DNA of 64,000 bases from Umezawaea tangerina (GCF_003002815.1 NZ_PVTF01000009.1:481809-545808), one strand, 5' to 3'. Positions 29,132 through 38,382 are shown, counted from the first letter of the stretch. Notes: generated by a model not told the origin, from the sequence alone. Translations and numbers: made by a program.

Positions 29132-29910
29132 TCGCGGGTGCCGAGCAGCACCGCGGCCAGCGCGACCGCCATCGCCACCAGGTAGCCGACCTGGAAGGCG
29201 ACCGGGTTCGCCGTGGGGACGAGGATCGGGCTCCACAGGCCCATCGGGGTGTCGTCGCCGGGGACCGAGAAGAACTGCCACTGCGTCCAGTTCCAACCGA
29301 GGTGCAGGCCGAGCGGCAGGGCGATCCCGCCGGTGCGCAGGGCCGCCACCCCGAACACGACGGCGCCGATCGCCGGGCCCGCCGCGGTCCAGAGGAGCTC
29401 GAGGCCGCCGGACTTCACCGACGGGGACGTGCCGAGGTTGACCAGGTGGTAGCCGCCGAACCCGACGGCGAGCAGGCCGACCGCGACCTTCGGGCCGAGG
29501 CTGTCCGCCAGGCGCCGCAGGGCGTAACCGCGGAACACCAGCTCCTCCACCAGCACGGCGAAGAAGAAGTACGCGGTACCCGTGAGCGCGACCGACCCCG
29601 TGAACGCCCTGTTCGGCACCCAGTACAGGACCCCGTGCAGCATCAGGCCCCACGCGAGTCCGCACACGAGCGCCGTGCCGACGACCGCGCCCACCGCGAA
29701 CCAGGCCAGGCGCTTGAGCCTCCCGGTCGCGGGGCGCTTGCCGTCGAACAGCCGCGTCAGCACCAGGACCAGCGCCGCGGCGATCGCCACCACCGGCCAC
29801 GGGCCCTTGCCGAGCATCCCGCCCAGCACCGCCGCGACGACCACCGCCGCCGCGCTGAGCGCGAGGAACCCCGCGACCTTCCACCCCGTACCGATCACGT
29901 CGCGCCGCAT
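29080..29910 (-). CDS. CPBP-family intramembrane metalloprotease
   Basis: A 276-residue membrane protein with about eight helices. CPBP (Abi) catalytic motifs are intact: EELVFRG (EExxxR, ~125), a His in GGYHLVNLG and a second in LGLHLGWN. Such proteases cleave within membranes; bacterial members include CAAX-protease-like and bacteriocin-immunity proteins. It overlaps the end of the phosphotransferase-like gene convergently and is divergent from the TauE/SafE gene (63 bp between). Its substrate is unknown. Confidence 0.9.
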   Translation of the reverse strand: MRRDVIGTGWKVAGFLALSAAAVVVAAVLGGMLGKGPWPVVAIAAALVLVLTRLFDGKRPATGRLKRLAWFAVGAVVGTALVCGLAWGLMLHGVLYWVPNRAFTGSVALTGTAYFFFAVLVEELVFRGYALRRLADSLGPKVAVGLLAVGFGGYHLVNLGTSPSVKSGGLELLWTAAGPAIGAVVFGVAALRTGGIALPLGLHLGWNWTQWQFFSVPGDDTPMGLWSPILVPTANPVAFQVGYLVAMAVALAAVLLGTRDYRPGNSQLRAASDFSA

Positions 29911-29973
29911 GTGCGCAAGTAGACACCACCGCGGGTCCGGGTTGGGCGCTTTCGACTGTTAGCGTGGCTAATC

Positions 29974-30690
29974 ATGTGGACTGGACTGCTGCTCGCCGGT
30001 GTGGTGGTCACCCTCGGCGGTCTGGTCCAGGGGCTGGCCGGTTTCGGACTGGCCCTCGTGGCCGTCCCCATCCTCGCCCTGCTCGACCCGTCCCTGCTGC
30101 CCGTGCCGATCCTGATCACCGCCATGACGCACTCGGTCCTGAGCCTCGCGCGCGAGCACCGGCACGTCGACTGGCACGGCGTCGGCTGGGCGATGATCGG
30201 CCGCCTGCCCGGCACCGCCATCGGCGTCCTGCTCGTGGACTCGTTGGACCAGAAGCGGTTCAGCCTCCTGATCGGCGTCGTCGTGCTGGCCAGCGTGCTC
30301 CTGTCGATCACCACCTGGACCCCGCGCCCCACCAAGGTGTCCCTCGTGATCGCGGGCCTCACCAGCGGCTCGTTCGGCACCGCCATGTCCGTCGGCGGCC
30401 CTCCCGTCGCCATGCTCTACCAGAACTCCCCCGGCGCCCTGGTCCGCTCCACCCTCGCCGCCTACTTCGTCCTCGGCTCCATCACCTCGGTCACCGGCCT
30501 CGCCATCGCGGGCCAGGTCCACACCCCCCAACTCCTCACCGGCCTCCTCCTCATCCCCTTCCTCATCCTCGGCTTCCTCCTCTCCAGCCCCCTTCGCAAA
30601 CTCGTCGACACCAACGGCATCCGCACCCCCGTACTCGTGCTGTCCACCATCACCGCCGTCACCCTGATCGTCCGCAGCGCCATCGGGTAG
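29974..30690 (+). CDS. TauE/SafE (TSUP) family membrane exporter
   Basis: A 238-residue membrane protein with seven to eight helices. The first half begins GGLVQGLAGFGLALVAVPIL and a similar unit recurs in the second half (GLTSGSFGTAMSVGGPPVAML), which is the duplicated TSUP repeat. Family members export sulfite, sulfoacetate or other organosulfur anions. There are no sulfur-metabolism genes beside it, so the substrate is open. Confidence 0.87.
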   Translation: MWTGLLLAGVVVTLGGLVQGLAGFGLALVAVPILALLDPSLLPVPILITAMTHSVLSLAREHRHVDWHGVGWAMIGRLPGTAIGVLLVDSLDQKRFSLLIGVVVLASVLLSITTWTPRPTKVSLVIAGLTSGSFGTAMSVGGPPVAMLYQNSPGALVRSTLAAYFVLGSITSVTGLAIAGQVHTPQLLTGLLLIPFLILGFLLSSPLRKLVDTNGIRTPVLVLSTITAVTLIVRSAIG

Positions 30691-31272
30691 GCGGTGGCTT
30701 TCGTCGTAGGACAGGCGCGATCACACCCGTCGCTCATGACGCCATCGCGGAGCTGGCGGTCGGTGCCCCCTCCGCCACCGCCCGCCCGCCGATTCGGCGC
30801 CACCACACACGCCGCCCAGGGGCATCTGCGCATTGCGAGGCCACTGAACCTCCGCCGACCGGGAGTCCGCCGATTCAGCCCTGCTACTCCACACCCATCA
30901 CCTGCGGCGCCGTCGACGAACTGGTAGGCCACCGAATCCCCGCCGACTGGGAGCCTTCCGACATCGGCCCTACTACCCCGCACACCGGCCAACGCCACCA
31001 CACCCATCACCCGCGGCACCATCGGCGAGCTGGTAGGCCACCGAATCCCCGCCGACTGGGAGCCTTCCGACATCGGCCCTACTACCCCGCACACCGGCCA
31101 ACGCCACCACACCCATCACCTGCGGCGCCATCGGCGAGCTGGTAGGCCACCGGAAATCGTCCGATTCGGCTCCGCCTCCCACGCGAACGCCACCGCGCTT
31201 GTCACCGGCAACGCCATCACTGAGCCGGATGCCCCCGCGACCGCGTGCCCGTTCACAACAGGCCAAGGGCAC
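30691..31272. repeat. Gene-free interval with a 109-bp tandem repeat
   Basis: This 582-bp region between two convergent genes holds no gene I can support. Two contiguous full repeats run 30891-30999 and 31000-31108, and a third continues to about 31150 before diverging; the last 71 bases of copies 1 and 2 are identical. Weaker, older copies can be seen from ~30721. The period of 109 is not a multiple of three, so every copy shifts frame, which argues against a repeat protein. It is not a CRISPR because the copies are contiguous with no spacers. Confidence 0.88.
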
Positions 31273-31860
31273 CTAGCCCTCAGCCTTCTGGCCCTCCCGC
31301 TCCACCACGCGCCGCGCCTGCTCCGCCACCTCCGGAAGCGGCCGCCTCCCGGCCCCTTCCTCCTGCGGCGCACGCCCCACCTCGGCCTCACCATCCCGCG
31401 GCAACGGCGGCCTCCCCACCTCAGCCTCACCATCCCGCGGCAACGGCGGCTTCCCCGCCTCCGCCTCCCCGTCACGCGGCAGCGGCGGCAACGGCCGCAG
31501 GCTCTCCGGCCGCGCCAGCCCGTCCCGTTCCTCCAACTGCCGCAGCTCCTGCCGCGCCTCCGCGATCTGACGGCGCACGTCCCCCAACTCCGCCTCCACC
31601 GCCGCCCGCGCGTGCGCCAACGCGACCACCTGCGCGGTCTTCCGCTCAGCCAGCTCCGCCTCGAACCGCAGCTTCGCCGCCAACCGCTCCCTCAACACCC
31701 GCTCCGCCTCGGCCCGCAGCCCCTCCACCTGCCGCCGAACCTTCTCGTACTCGAACCCGCCGATCTCCGCCAACCGCTCGTTCGCCTCGTCCAGCCGCCT
31801 CTGGACCCGAGCGACGACCCGCTCCAGCTCCGCGATCCTGTTCGCCTTCCGCCTGAACAT
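31273..31860 (-). CDS. Coiled-coil protein with 13-residue C-terminal repeats
   Basis: A 195-residue protein. Residues ~5-120 are a long charged coiled coil (RIAELERVVARVQRRLDEAN and following heptads). Residues ~122-165 carry three copies of PPLPRDGEAEVGR, encoded by a 39-bp direct repeat near 31377-31493. There is no signal peptide or membrane helix. The function is unknown; it resembles cytoskeletal or DivIVA-adjacent scaffold proteins only in general character. It ends facing the 109-bp repeat region. Confidence 0.75.
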   Translation of the reverse strand: MFRRKANRIAELERVVARVQRRLDEANERLAEIGGFEYEKVRRQVEGLRAEAERVLRERLAAKLRFEAELAERKTAQVVALAHARAAVEAELGDVRRQIAEARQELRQLEERDGLARPESLRPLPPLPRDGEAEAGKPPLPRDGEAEVGRPPLPRDGEAEVGRAPQEEGAGRRPLPEVAEQARRVVEREGQKAEG

Positions 31861-32068
31861 CGCTCACACCCTCAGCTCGTCCGCGGCCCACTTCACCCGC
31901 CCCGGACATCGCCAAGCCCAACGCTGCGTGTTACCCAGCCCAAGCCGCATCACCCGACCGGCCGCACGTTCTTCACCCGAAGAGCCTCTCAAGTCGATCG
32001 GGCCAACACCGTCGAGTGGACGAGCCGGGCTCGGGCACGGTGACCAGGAATCGCCGTGCCCGTGGCGG
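31861..32068. other. Intergenic, no feature seen
   Basis: This 208-bp stretch between the coiled-coil gene and the NTF2-like gene has no RBS-supported reading frame and no clear hairpin. Confidence 0.5.
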
Positions 32069-32422
32069 TCAGCCCAGGACGTTGGGTTCGTCGAGCAGCC
32101 AGAGCCAGGTGCCGTCGGGTTGGCGGCGGGCGACTTCGGCGGTGGCGCTGGGGCCTCGGCGGGTCGAGGTGAGGGCGAGGTTGCCGTTGTGGAGGGCGGT
32201 GCGCTGCTCGCCCGCGGCGAACTGCGGGCGGTCCTCGAGGAGCATCGTGTAGATCTGGCGGATCTCCTCGGTTCCTGTGGCGCGACGGCCGTCGGGCAGC
32301 GCTAACACGGCGCGGGGCTCGTAGAGCGCGACCAGGCCGTCGATGTCGCCCGCGTTGGCTCGTTCGACGAAGTAGCGGCCCAGGTCTTCGGGTGTGGTGG
32401 CGCGTGGGTGGTCGTTCGGCAT
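32069..32422 (-). CDS. SnoaL/NTF2-like (DUF4440-type) protein
   Basis: A 117-residue single-domain protein with the cone-shaped NTF2 fold pattern: N-terminal helix (PEDLGRYFVERANAGDIDGLVALYEPRAVL), then GREEIR-like TGTEEIRQIYTMLLE and the C-terminal strands (TAEVARRQPDGTWLWLLDEP). Such proteins may be enzymes, ligand carriers or sigma-factor accessories. Its start is 12 bp downstream of the MFS gene's stop, on the same strand, so the two are likely one operon. Confidence 0.82.
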   Translation of the reverse strand: MPNDHPRATTPEDLGRYFVERANAGDIDGLVALYEPRAVLALPDGRRATGTEEIRQIYTMLLEDRPQFAAGEQRTALHNGNLALTSTRRGPSATAEVARRQPDGTWLWLLDEPNVLG

Positions 32423-32434
32423 GTGCCGAGCATG

Positions 32435-33637
32435 TCAAACGGGTACGACAGTTTTCGCACGGCGTTCCACGACGACCGACAGGACGGCGATGGCGAGGCC
32501 CGCGAGGCTGAGGGCGACGCCGACCCAGGCGGTGGACACGTAGCCCCATCCGGCGGCGATGGCGAGCCCGCCGAGCCACGCGCCCGCGCCGTTGGCGACG
32601 TTCAAGGCGGAGTGGTTGGACGAGGACGCGAGGGAGGGGGCGTCCGGGGAGGCGTCCATCAGGCGCATCTGGAGCGCGGACGCGAGCACGGTGGTGGTGA
32701 AGCCGATCAGGAACAGCAGCAGGAACGACGCCACGGGGATGGTGGCCAGCAGCCCGAACAGGGCCAGTTCGACCGTGGTGGCGATCAGTGTGCCGAAGAC
32801 CGTGCCCATCACGGAGCGGTCGAGGAAGCGGCCGCCGAGCCACGCGCCCGACGTCATGCCGAGGCCGAAGACGGCCAGGATCCACGGCACGGCGCCCGCG
32901 CCGAGCCCGGTGACCTCGGTCGTGGTGGGCGAGATGTAGGAGTACACAGCGAACATGCCGCCGAAGCCGATCATGCCCGTGACCAGGGCGAACCACACCT
33001 GCGGGCGGCGGAACGCGCGCAGCTCGGCACCCACGCTGGCCCCGTGCGCGGCCGGGATGCGGGGCACCCACCTCGCCAGTGCCAGCGCCGTGACGACCGA
33101 GACGAAGGCGACCGCGGCGTACGCGCTGCGCCACCCGATCTGCTGACCGGCGGCGGTGGCGAACGGGACGCCGATGAGATTCGCGACGGTCAGGCCGACC
33201 ATCACGCGCGCCACGGCCGTGCCCCGGCGTTCCGGCGCGACGATGCCGGAGGCGACGACGGCGGCGATGCCGAAGAACGCGCCGTGCGGCAGGCCGGCGA
33301 CGAACCGGGAGACCATCAGCAACGTGGTGTTTGGCGCGACGGCCGACAGGCCGTTGCCCAGCGCCACGGCGAGCATCAACGCGATCAGCAGCCCCTTGCG
33401 CGGCAGCTTCGCGGCCAGCCCGGCGATGAGCGGCGCGCCGACGACGACACCGAGCGCGTACAGGCTGATCGAGTGCCCCGCGGTGGGGATGGAGATGTCG
33501 AACGTGCTCGCGATCTGCGGCAACAGGCCCATCGTCGCGAACTCGGTGGTGCCGATGCCGAAGCCGCCGAGCGCGAGGGCCGCGAGGGCGGGCGCCGCGC
33601 TGCGCCGGACGGTGGAGGTTTCCAGGGTCGTGGTCAC
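32435..33637 (-). CDS. MFS transporter, DHA1 (Cmx/AraJ-like) group
   Basis: A 400-residue permease with 12 helices. The first helix region GGFGIGTTEFATMGLLPQIA and motif A-like GLAAKLPRKGLLI are typical of DHA1 drug or sugar exporters (AraJ, Cmx, YdhP). The motif-C region at helix 5 reads ARVMVGLTVANLIGVPFAT. The GTG start at 33637 follows AGGGAGCC. The substrate is unknown; chloramphenicol-type export is a family possibility only. Confidence 0.9.
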   Translation of the reverse strand: MTTTLETSTVRRSAAPALAALALGGFGIGTTEFATMGLLPQIASTFDISIPTAGHSISLYALGVVVGAPLIAGLAAKLPRKGLLIALMLAVALGNGLSAVAPNTTLLMVSRFVAGLPHGAFFGIAAVVASGIVAPERRGTAVARVMVGLTVANLIGVPFATAAGQQIGWRSAYAAVAFVSVVTALALARWVPRIPAAHGASVGAELRAFRRPQVWFALVTGMIGFGGMFAVYSYISPTTTEVTGLGAGAVPWILAVFGLGMTSGAWLGGRFLDRSVMGTVFGTLIATTVELALFGLLATIPVASFLLLFLIGFTTTVLASALQMRLMDASPDAPSLASSSNHSALNVANGAGAWLGGLAIAAGWGYVSTAWVGVALSLAGLAIAVLSVVVERRAKTVVPV

Positions 33638-33732
33638 GCGAGGCTCCCTACGACGACATGGTTGAACACTGAACCGATCCTACCGGCCCGTTTTCCCAGT
33701 TCAGCCGTGCCGCTGCTCACATCTGGAGCGCT

Positions 33733-34392
33733 TCAGGAACGACCGAGGCTAGCCAGCAGGTTGATCATGGTCGCGATCACCACCGTGCCGAACAGGAACG
33801 ACAGCAGCCCGTGCCGCAACGCCGTGGCCCTGATCACCCGATCCCGGATGGCCGTGTCGGACACCTGGAACGTCATCCCGAGCGTGAACGCCAGGTAGGC
33901 GAAGTCGGTGTACGCGGGCGGCTCACCGGAGTTGAAGTCGATCCCGCCATCCGGCCCCGTGTAGTAGAGCCGCGCGTACCGGGTCGCGAACGTCGTGTGC
34001 ACCGCCGCCCACGACACCGCCACGCTCCCCACGCTCAACGCCGCCTGCAGGTCCGGGTTCTCCCCCGACGCCGTCAACAGCAGCACCACCGCCCCAAGAC
34101 TGGCCACCGCCGACACCAGCACCAGCACATCCATCACCGCCCGCCCCGCGTCCTCCCGCACCGCATGCCGGGCCGTCGTGGGCGCGTCCATCGGCCAGAT
34201 CGTCACCCACTTCCACACCAGGTACGCGATCCCACCCGCCATCCACCCGATCAGCACCGCGAACGTCCAGTGCGCCCCCAACACCGACGCCAACACCCCC
34301 ACCACAACCCCGACCACCGCGGCCACGAGCAGGTGCGTACGAGCGGGCACTCCAGCACTGTCACCGAGCCCCGACCGGGGAAGATCAGCCAT
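33733..34392 (-). CDS. DUF1345 membrane protein
   Basis: A 219-residue integral membrane protein with five to six helices. The DUF1345 hallmark is present: VHTTFATRYARLYYTGPDGGIDF followed by YTDFAYLAFTLGMTFQVSDT. The family is widespread but uncharacterised. It is divergent from the CoA-transferase pseudogene. Confidence 0.9.
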   Translation of the reverse strand: MADLPRSGLGDSAGVPARTHLLVAAVVGVVVGVLASVLGAHWTFAVLIGWMAGGIAYLVWKWVTIWPMDAPTTARHAVREDAGRAVMDVLVLVSAVASLGAVVLLLTASGENPDLQAALSVGSVAVSWAAVHTTFATRYARLYYTGPDGGIDFNSGEPPAYTDFAYLAFTLGMTFQVSDTAIRDRVIRATALRHGLLSFLFGTVVIATMINLLASLGRS

Positions 34393-34428
34393 CTCGCAGG
34401 TATACCCGACCGGCGGCGGGCTGGCGGT

Positions 34429-35330
34429 ATGGGTGAGGTGGACGGGGCGATCGCGGAGGCGTCAGCGGCGCTGGGTGGGGCGGGCGAGTTGGTCGGTGGG
34501 GTGTCGTGCAGGCAGGTGCGCGGGGTGGAGGCGCAGTTGCCGATGCGGGAGCTGGCGCGGGCTGCGGTCGGGGTGTGTTCGTTGGCGGCGGCGGAGATCC
34601 TGGCGGTGCACAACGGGAGCGCGATGCCCGCGGCTCGGGTGGACGCGGCTCGGGCGGTTCGGGTGGACGAGGGGGGTGGCAACGGCGTTTGTGAGCGAGC
34701 GGCACCTACGGGTCGATGGCCGGGCGCCAACGGTGTCGGGGTTCTGGCAGACCGGCAGCAGGCAGGTGCGCACGCACGCGAACTACCCGCACCACCAGGC
34801 CTAGTTGCTGGACGTGTTGGGGCTGGGTGAGGACGCGGAGACGGGGAACCGGCCGGGCCTGGAGCGGCGGCGGGCCGGGTGGGGCCAGCAGACCGTCTAC
34901 GCGGTGGGCGAGTTGGCGGTGGCGGTGGGCATGTCCGGCACCAGGCACCCGCTGGTCGACAGGAGCGGGCACGGCGCCGGAAGGGTGCTCCTGAGGGCGG
35001 AGCTGCCAGCCGAAGGGGTTCGGGTGCTGGACCTGACCAGGGTGATCGCGGGGCCGGTCGCGACGTGGACGTTGGCGCTGCCGGGTGCGGACGTGCTGCG
35101 GGTGGACTCGCCGAACCTGCCGGAGTCGCCCGACGCGCACGCGCGCATCGGGATGGGCGAGCGGTCGGCGTTGCCGGACCTCGCCGACGATGGGGACGGG
35201 CGGGTGTTCGACGGGCCCCTGGACGACGGGGACCGGTGGGTGTTGGACGACGATGACGCCGACGTGGTGGTCACCGGCTACCGGCCCAGTGGGTGGATCG
35301 GTGGTGTGGTGGTGGGTGGCGACCGAACTA
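34429..35330 (+). pseudogene. Decayed CaiB/BaiF-type (family III) CoA-transferase
   Basis: Family III CoA-transferase sequence is recognisable across two frames. Frame 1 from ATG 34429 reads as an N-terminal region (RELARAAVGVCSLAAAEIL). At a run of six G (34671-34676) the match moves to frame 2 (TAFVSERHLRVDGRAP, THANYPHH). An in-frame TAG at 34802-34804 interrupts it, then LLDVLGLGEDAET and the hallmark GVRVLDLTRVIAGPVATWTL continue. The similarity fades after VVVTGYRP (~35290), so the C-terminal part is lost. One frameshift, one stop and a truncation make this a pseudogene, although the G-run alone could be a sequencing error. Confidence 0.82.
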
Positions 35331-35606
35331 TTTTCCACAACGTTGAGAGCGCTTCCATGGAGTCGCTCCCATCGTCGTCCGCAGGGGTCGGGCACCCGTC
35401 AAGAAGAGTATCCATGCTTCCGATGACCGCCGCTACCTGGGAAAACGCCGAGGTGACCACCCGATTGGGGGAACTTGCGGAGAGGCATCTCCGACACCCG
35501 CCGAGGGCAAGACCTACCCCCAAAACGGCGGCTGACCAACACCGGACCGCCGCGCACTGCCGCCGATCCACTACGACGGCGCCCGACAACCACGGGGCAC
35601 CGACCC
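35331..35606. other. Intergenic remnant containing a LacI-type operator-like site
   Basis: About 275 bp between the pseudogene and the next terminator. No RBS-supported gene is seen. TGAGAGCGCTTCCA (35344-35357) matches 12 of 14 bases of the Streptomyces CebR box TGGGAGCGCTCCCA. With nothing downstream to control, it may be the leftover promoter of a lost carbohydrate-utilisation gene. Confidence 0.45.
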
Positions 35607-35638
35607 GAGCGCCCCTCCCCGCGAAGGGAGGGGCGCTC
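35607..35638 (-). terminator. Terminator of the tripeptidyl aminopeptidase gene
   Basis: GAGCGCCCCTCCC (35607-35619) pairs perfectly with its complement at 35626-35638 around a 6-nt loop. It lies 6 bp past the stop of the minus-strand hydrolase gene. Confidence 0.85.
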
Positions 35639-35644
35639 ACGGGG

Positions 35645-37246
35645 TCACGCGAACGGTTGGACGTTCGGGGCGAAGACCTGGCCGTTGGCCGGGGCCTTGA
35701 GGTTTACGAGGTAGTCCGTGACGAGTGTGTCGACGCCGGCGCTGTCGCCGAGGATGCAGTGGCCGAAGGCGTCCACGCTGATCAAGCGCGCGTTGCCGAG
35801 CTGCTTGGCCATGCGCTGCGCGAACTTGTACTGCGTCGCGGGGTCGTAGTAGTTGCCGACCACGACGACCGGGTTGGGCGTCTTGCGGTTCCAGGGGCCT
35901 GCCCAGCGGTCCGGGTGCGGGACCGGCCAGCTCGCGCAGGTGAGCAGGTCGGAGGCGGCCTGGCTGCGGCCGAACGTGGGCGACTCGCGCTCCCACGCCT
36001 TGGCGACCAGCGGGAACAGCTCCGGGACGCGGACGAACGGCTTGTCGGAGCAGTTGACGGCGTAGTAGGAGTCGTCGAACGTGTACGGGGTGTCCGCGAG
36101 GACGCGCACGTCGGCGCGGCCCTGGTTGTTGGCCAGCAGCGGCACGTCCGACACGGCGTTGGCCGACAGGGACGCGGTGCCGTTGATCGCGTTGTGGACG
36201 GTCTGCAGGTACGCGGCGAGCGCGGTGAACGAGCCCGGCGAGTACAGGTTGGACGAAACGCGGCCGATCACGCCCTCGTAGGTCGCGGACGTGCCGTCGG
36301 GCAGCGTCACGGCCTGCGTGCGCAGGTGGTCGCGCAGCGCGTCGAACTTGGCGCGCGGGTCGCCGTCGCTGAACGCGCACTTGGCGCCCACGGCGTCGCA
36401 GCGCTTGAGGAACGCGTCGAGCGAGATCTCGAAACCCTGCGCGCGTTCGCGGTCGTACTGCGTGCCGTTGTGGGTGCGCAGGTTCGGGTCGACGTTGCCG
36501 TCGATCACGATCGCGCGGGACTTGCTCGGGAAGATGTTGGCGTAGGTCGCGCCGAGCAGCGTGCCGTAGGAGAACCCGACGTAGTTCAGCTGCTTGTCGC
36601 CGACGCCCTGGCGCATCAGGTCGAGGTCGCGCGCCACGTCCTCGGTGGACATGTGGTCGATGAGCGGGCCGGCGACCTTGGCGCAGGACCGCGTGTAGTC
36701 GAGCGTGGCGTCCATGGTGTCGCGGATCTGGGTCCGGGTGACCGGGATGCTCGACATGCGGCCGAAGACCTCGTCGGCCTCTTCCATGGTGGTGAAGCAC
36801 TTCAGCGGCGCGCTGCGGCCGACGCCGCGCGGGTCGAACCCGATGAGGTCGAACCGCTTCATGACCTCCGGCTGGAAGAACGAGCTGCCGTAGGCGGAGT
36901 AGATGAGGCCCGCGCCGCCGGGGCCGCCGGGGTTGATGAACAGCGAGCCGATCTTGTGCGCCTGGTCGTCGGCCGGGCGCTTCATCATCTGGATGCCGAT
37001 GGTGGCGCCGCGCGGCTTGCCGTGGTCGAGCGGCACCGGGTACGCGGCGCAGCTGACCTTGTCGTGCTGGGCTTCCGGGATCTCGGCGAGCACGTCGGCG
37101 GCGCAGGTCGTCCACGCGGCGGGCTTGGCGGTGGTGGTGGCTTCCGGTTGTGCTGAGGCGGCGGATCCGCCGAGTGCCAGCCCGGACCACACGACCCCCA
37201 GGGCCAGTGCGCCGGCTAGCGTTCTGCGTGCGTTCGGTAGTGCCAC
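35645..37246 (-). CDS. Secreted tripeptidyl aminopeptidase-type alpha/beta hydrolase
   Basis: A 533-residue secreted peptidase of the S33/Slp-Tap group. The signal peptide covers ~1-33 (ALGVVWSGLALGGSAASAQ). FINPGGPGGAG gives the oxyanion region and DLIGFDPRGVGRS is typical. The nucleophile is in VGFSYGTLLG (~215), Asp in VVVGNYYDPATQY (~465) and His in VDAFGHCILG (~495). It likely trims tripeptides from N-termini of proteins outside the cell. It lies upstream of a perfect terminator and downstream of the egt cluster. Confidence 0.92.
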   Translation of the reverse strand: MALPNARRTLAGALALGVVWSGLALGGSAASAQPEATTTAKPAAWTTCAADVLAEIPEAQHDKVSCAAYPVPLDHGKPRGATIGIQMMKRPADDQAHKIGSLFINPGGPGGAGLIYSAYGSSFFQPEVMKRFDLIGFDPRGVGRSAPLKCFTTMEEADEVFGRMSSIPVTRTQIRDTMDATLDYTRSCAKVAGPLIDHMSTEDVARDLDLMRQGVGDKQLNYVGFSYGTLLGATYANIFPSKSRAIVIDGNVDPNLRTHNGTQYDRERAQGFEISLDAFLKRCDAVGAKCAFSDGDPRAKFDALRDHLRTQAVTLPDGTSATYEGVIGRVSSNLYSPGSFTALAAYLQTVHNAINGTASLSANAVSDVPLLANNQGRADVRVLADTPYTFDDSYYAVNCSDKPFVRVPELFPLVAKAWERESPTFGRSQAASDLLTCASWPVPHPDRWAGPWNRKTPNPVVVVGNYYDPATQYKFAQRMAKQLGNARLISVDAFGHCILGDSAGVDTLVTDYLVNLKAPANGQVFAPNVQPFA

Positions 37247-37358
37247 GGGTGCTGACTCCTTGGTCTCCGCGTGCGTCGCCCCTCGTGTGCCTTGCGACGC
37301 AACCGCCGGAGACTCCCACCCGTCCGTGTGTCAGAACACCCGCAGATCGGATGGACTT

Positions 37359-37397
37359 GGTCGCTGTGGTGGCCTGGTCCGACCACGCACAGCGACC
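37359..37397 (-). terminator. Hairpin downstream of egtD
   Basis: GGTCGCTGTG (37359-37368) pairs with CACAGCGACC (37388-37397), with an inner GTGG/CCAC pairing. It lies just past the stop of egtD on the minus strand and probably ends the egt operon. Confidence 0.65.
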
Positions 37398-37407
37398 GTT
37401 CCGCCGG

Positions 37408-38382
37408 TCAGCCCACTGCTCGGGCGAGCGAGAGGGCGAACCTCCCCTGGCTGTCGGTCCACCACCGGTGCAGCTCGAACCCGGCTTCCTCCAGTTCCGC
37501 CCGCACGCCGTCCGGCCGGAACTTCGCCGACACCTCGGTGCGCAGCTCCTCGCCCGCCGTGAACTCCACGTCGAGGTCCAGTTCAGCCAGTCGGACGCGC
37601 ACCGGTCGGGTGGCGCGCAGCCGCATCTCGATCCACTCCTGCTCGGCGTTCCAGAGCGCGACGTGCTCGAACGCGTCCACGTCGAAGTCGCCGCCCAGCT
37701 CGCGGTTGATCACCCGCAGCACGTTGCGGTTGAACTCCGCCGTCACGCCCTGCGCGTCGTCGTACGCCCGCACCAGCACGTCCGGGTCCTTGACCAGGTC
37801 CGTCCCGAGCAGCAGCCACTCCCCCGCGCCGAGCACGTCGCGGACCGACGAGAAGAACTTGCGCCGCTCCTCCGGGATCAGGTTGCCGATCGTGCCGCCG
37901 AGGAACGCCACCACGCGCGGCGCGGACCCCGGCAGCCCTGCGAGGTGTTCGGTGAAGTCGCCGACGACCCCGTGCACGCCAAGGCCGGGGTAGTCGGCGA
38001 GGATCGCGGCCGACGCCTCGGTCAACGCCGTCGTGGACACGTCGAGCGGCACGAACTCCTCGAGCGTGCCGTGGTCGCGCAGCGCGTCCAGCAGCAGCCT
38101 GGTCTTCTCCGACGAGCCGGAACCCAGCTCCACCAGCGTGTGCGCGCCGGTCGTCGCGGCGATCTCGACCGACCGCGCGATGAGGATCTCCCGCTCGGCC
38201 CTGGTCGGGTAGTACTCCGGCAGGCGGGTGATGTCCTCGAACAGCTCGCTGCCGACGGCGTCGTAGAACCACTTCGGCGAGACCCACTTGGGTTTCGCGG
38301 TCAGTCCGGCCCTGGCCTCCGCGCGCAGCGCGCGGGCCGCGTCCTCGGGTGTCAGGTGCACGTCCACCACTGGCTCTGTCAT
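37408..38382 (-). CDS. egtD: L-histidine N-alpha-methyltransferase EgtD
   Basis: A 324-residue SAM-dependent enzyme that trimethylates histidine to hercynine, the first step of ergothioneine synthesis. SAM motif I is LVELGSGSSEKTRLLL, and FLGGTIGNLIPEER and LLGTDLVKD are typical of the EgtD/DUF2260 family. The ATG at 38382 overlaps the egtC stop (ATGA). It is the last gene of the egtA-B-C-D operon. Confidence 0.96.
   Translation of the reverse strand: MTEPVVDVHLTPEDAARALRAEARAGLTAKPKWVSPKWFYDAVGSELFEDITRLPEYYPTRAEREILIARSVEIAATTGAHTLVELGSGSSEKTRLLLDALRDHGTLEEFVPLDVSTTALTEASAAILADYPGLGVHGVVGDFTEHLAGLPGSAPRVVAFLGGTIGNLIPEERRKFFSSVRDVLGAGEWLLLGTDLVKDPDVLVRAYDDAQGVTAEFNRNVLRVINRELGGDFDVDAFEHVALWNAEQEWIEMRLRATRPVRVRLAELDLDVEFTAGEELRTEVSAKFRPDGVRAELEEAGFELHRWWTDSQGRFALSLARAVG

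Noticed and set aside
29964..31145. 393-residue plus-strand frame over the TSUP gene and the 109-bp repeat
   Set aside because: It is out of frame with the recognised TSUP protein, and the repeat shifts frame at each copy.
30891..31150. CRISPR array
   Set aside because: Copies are 109 bp and contiguous with no unique spacers, and there are no cas genes.
35278..35640. 120-residue minus-strand frame behind the CoA-transferase pseudogene
   Set aside because: No RBS and no recognisable domain, and it runs through the pseudogene end and a terminator.
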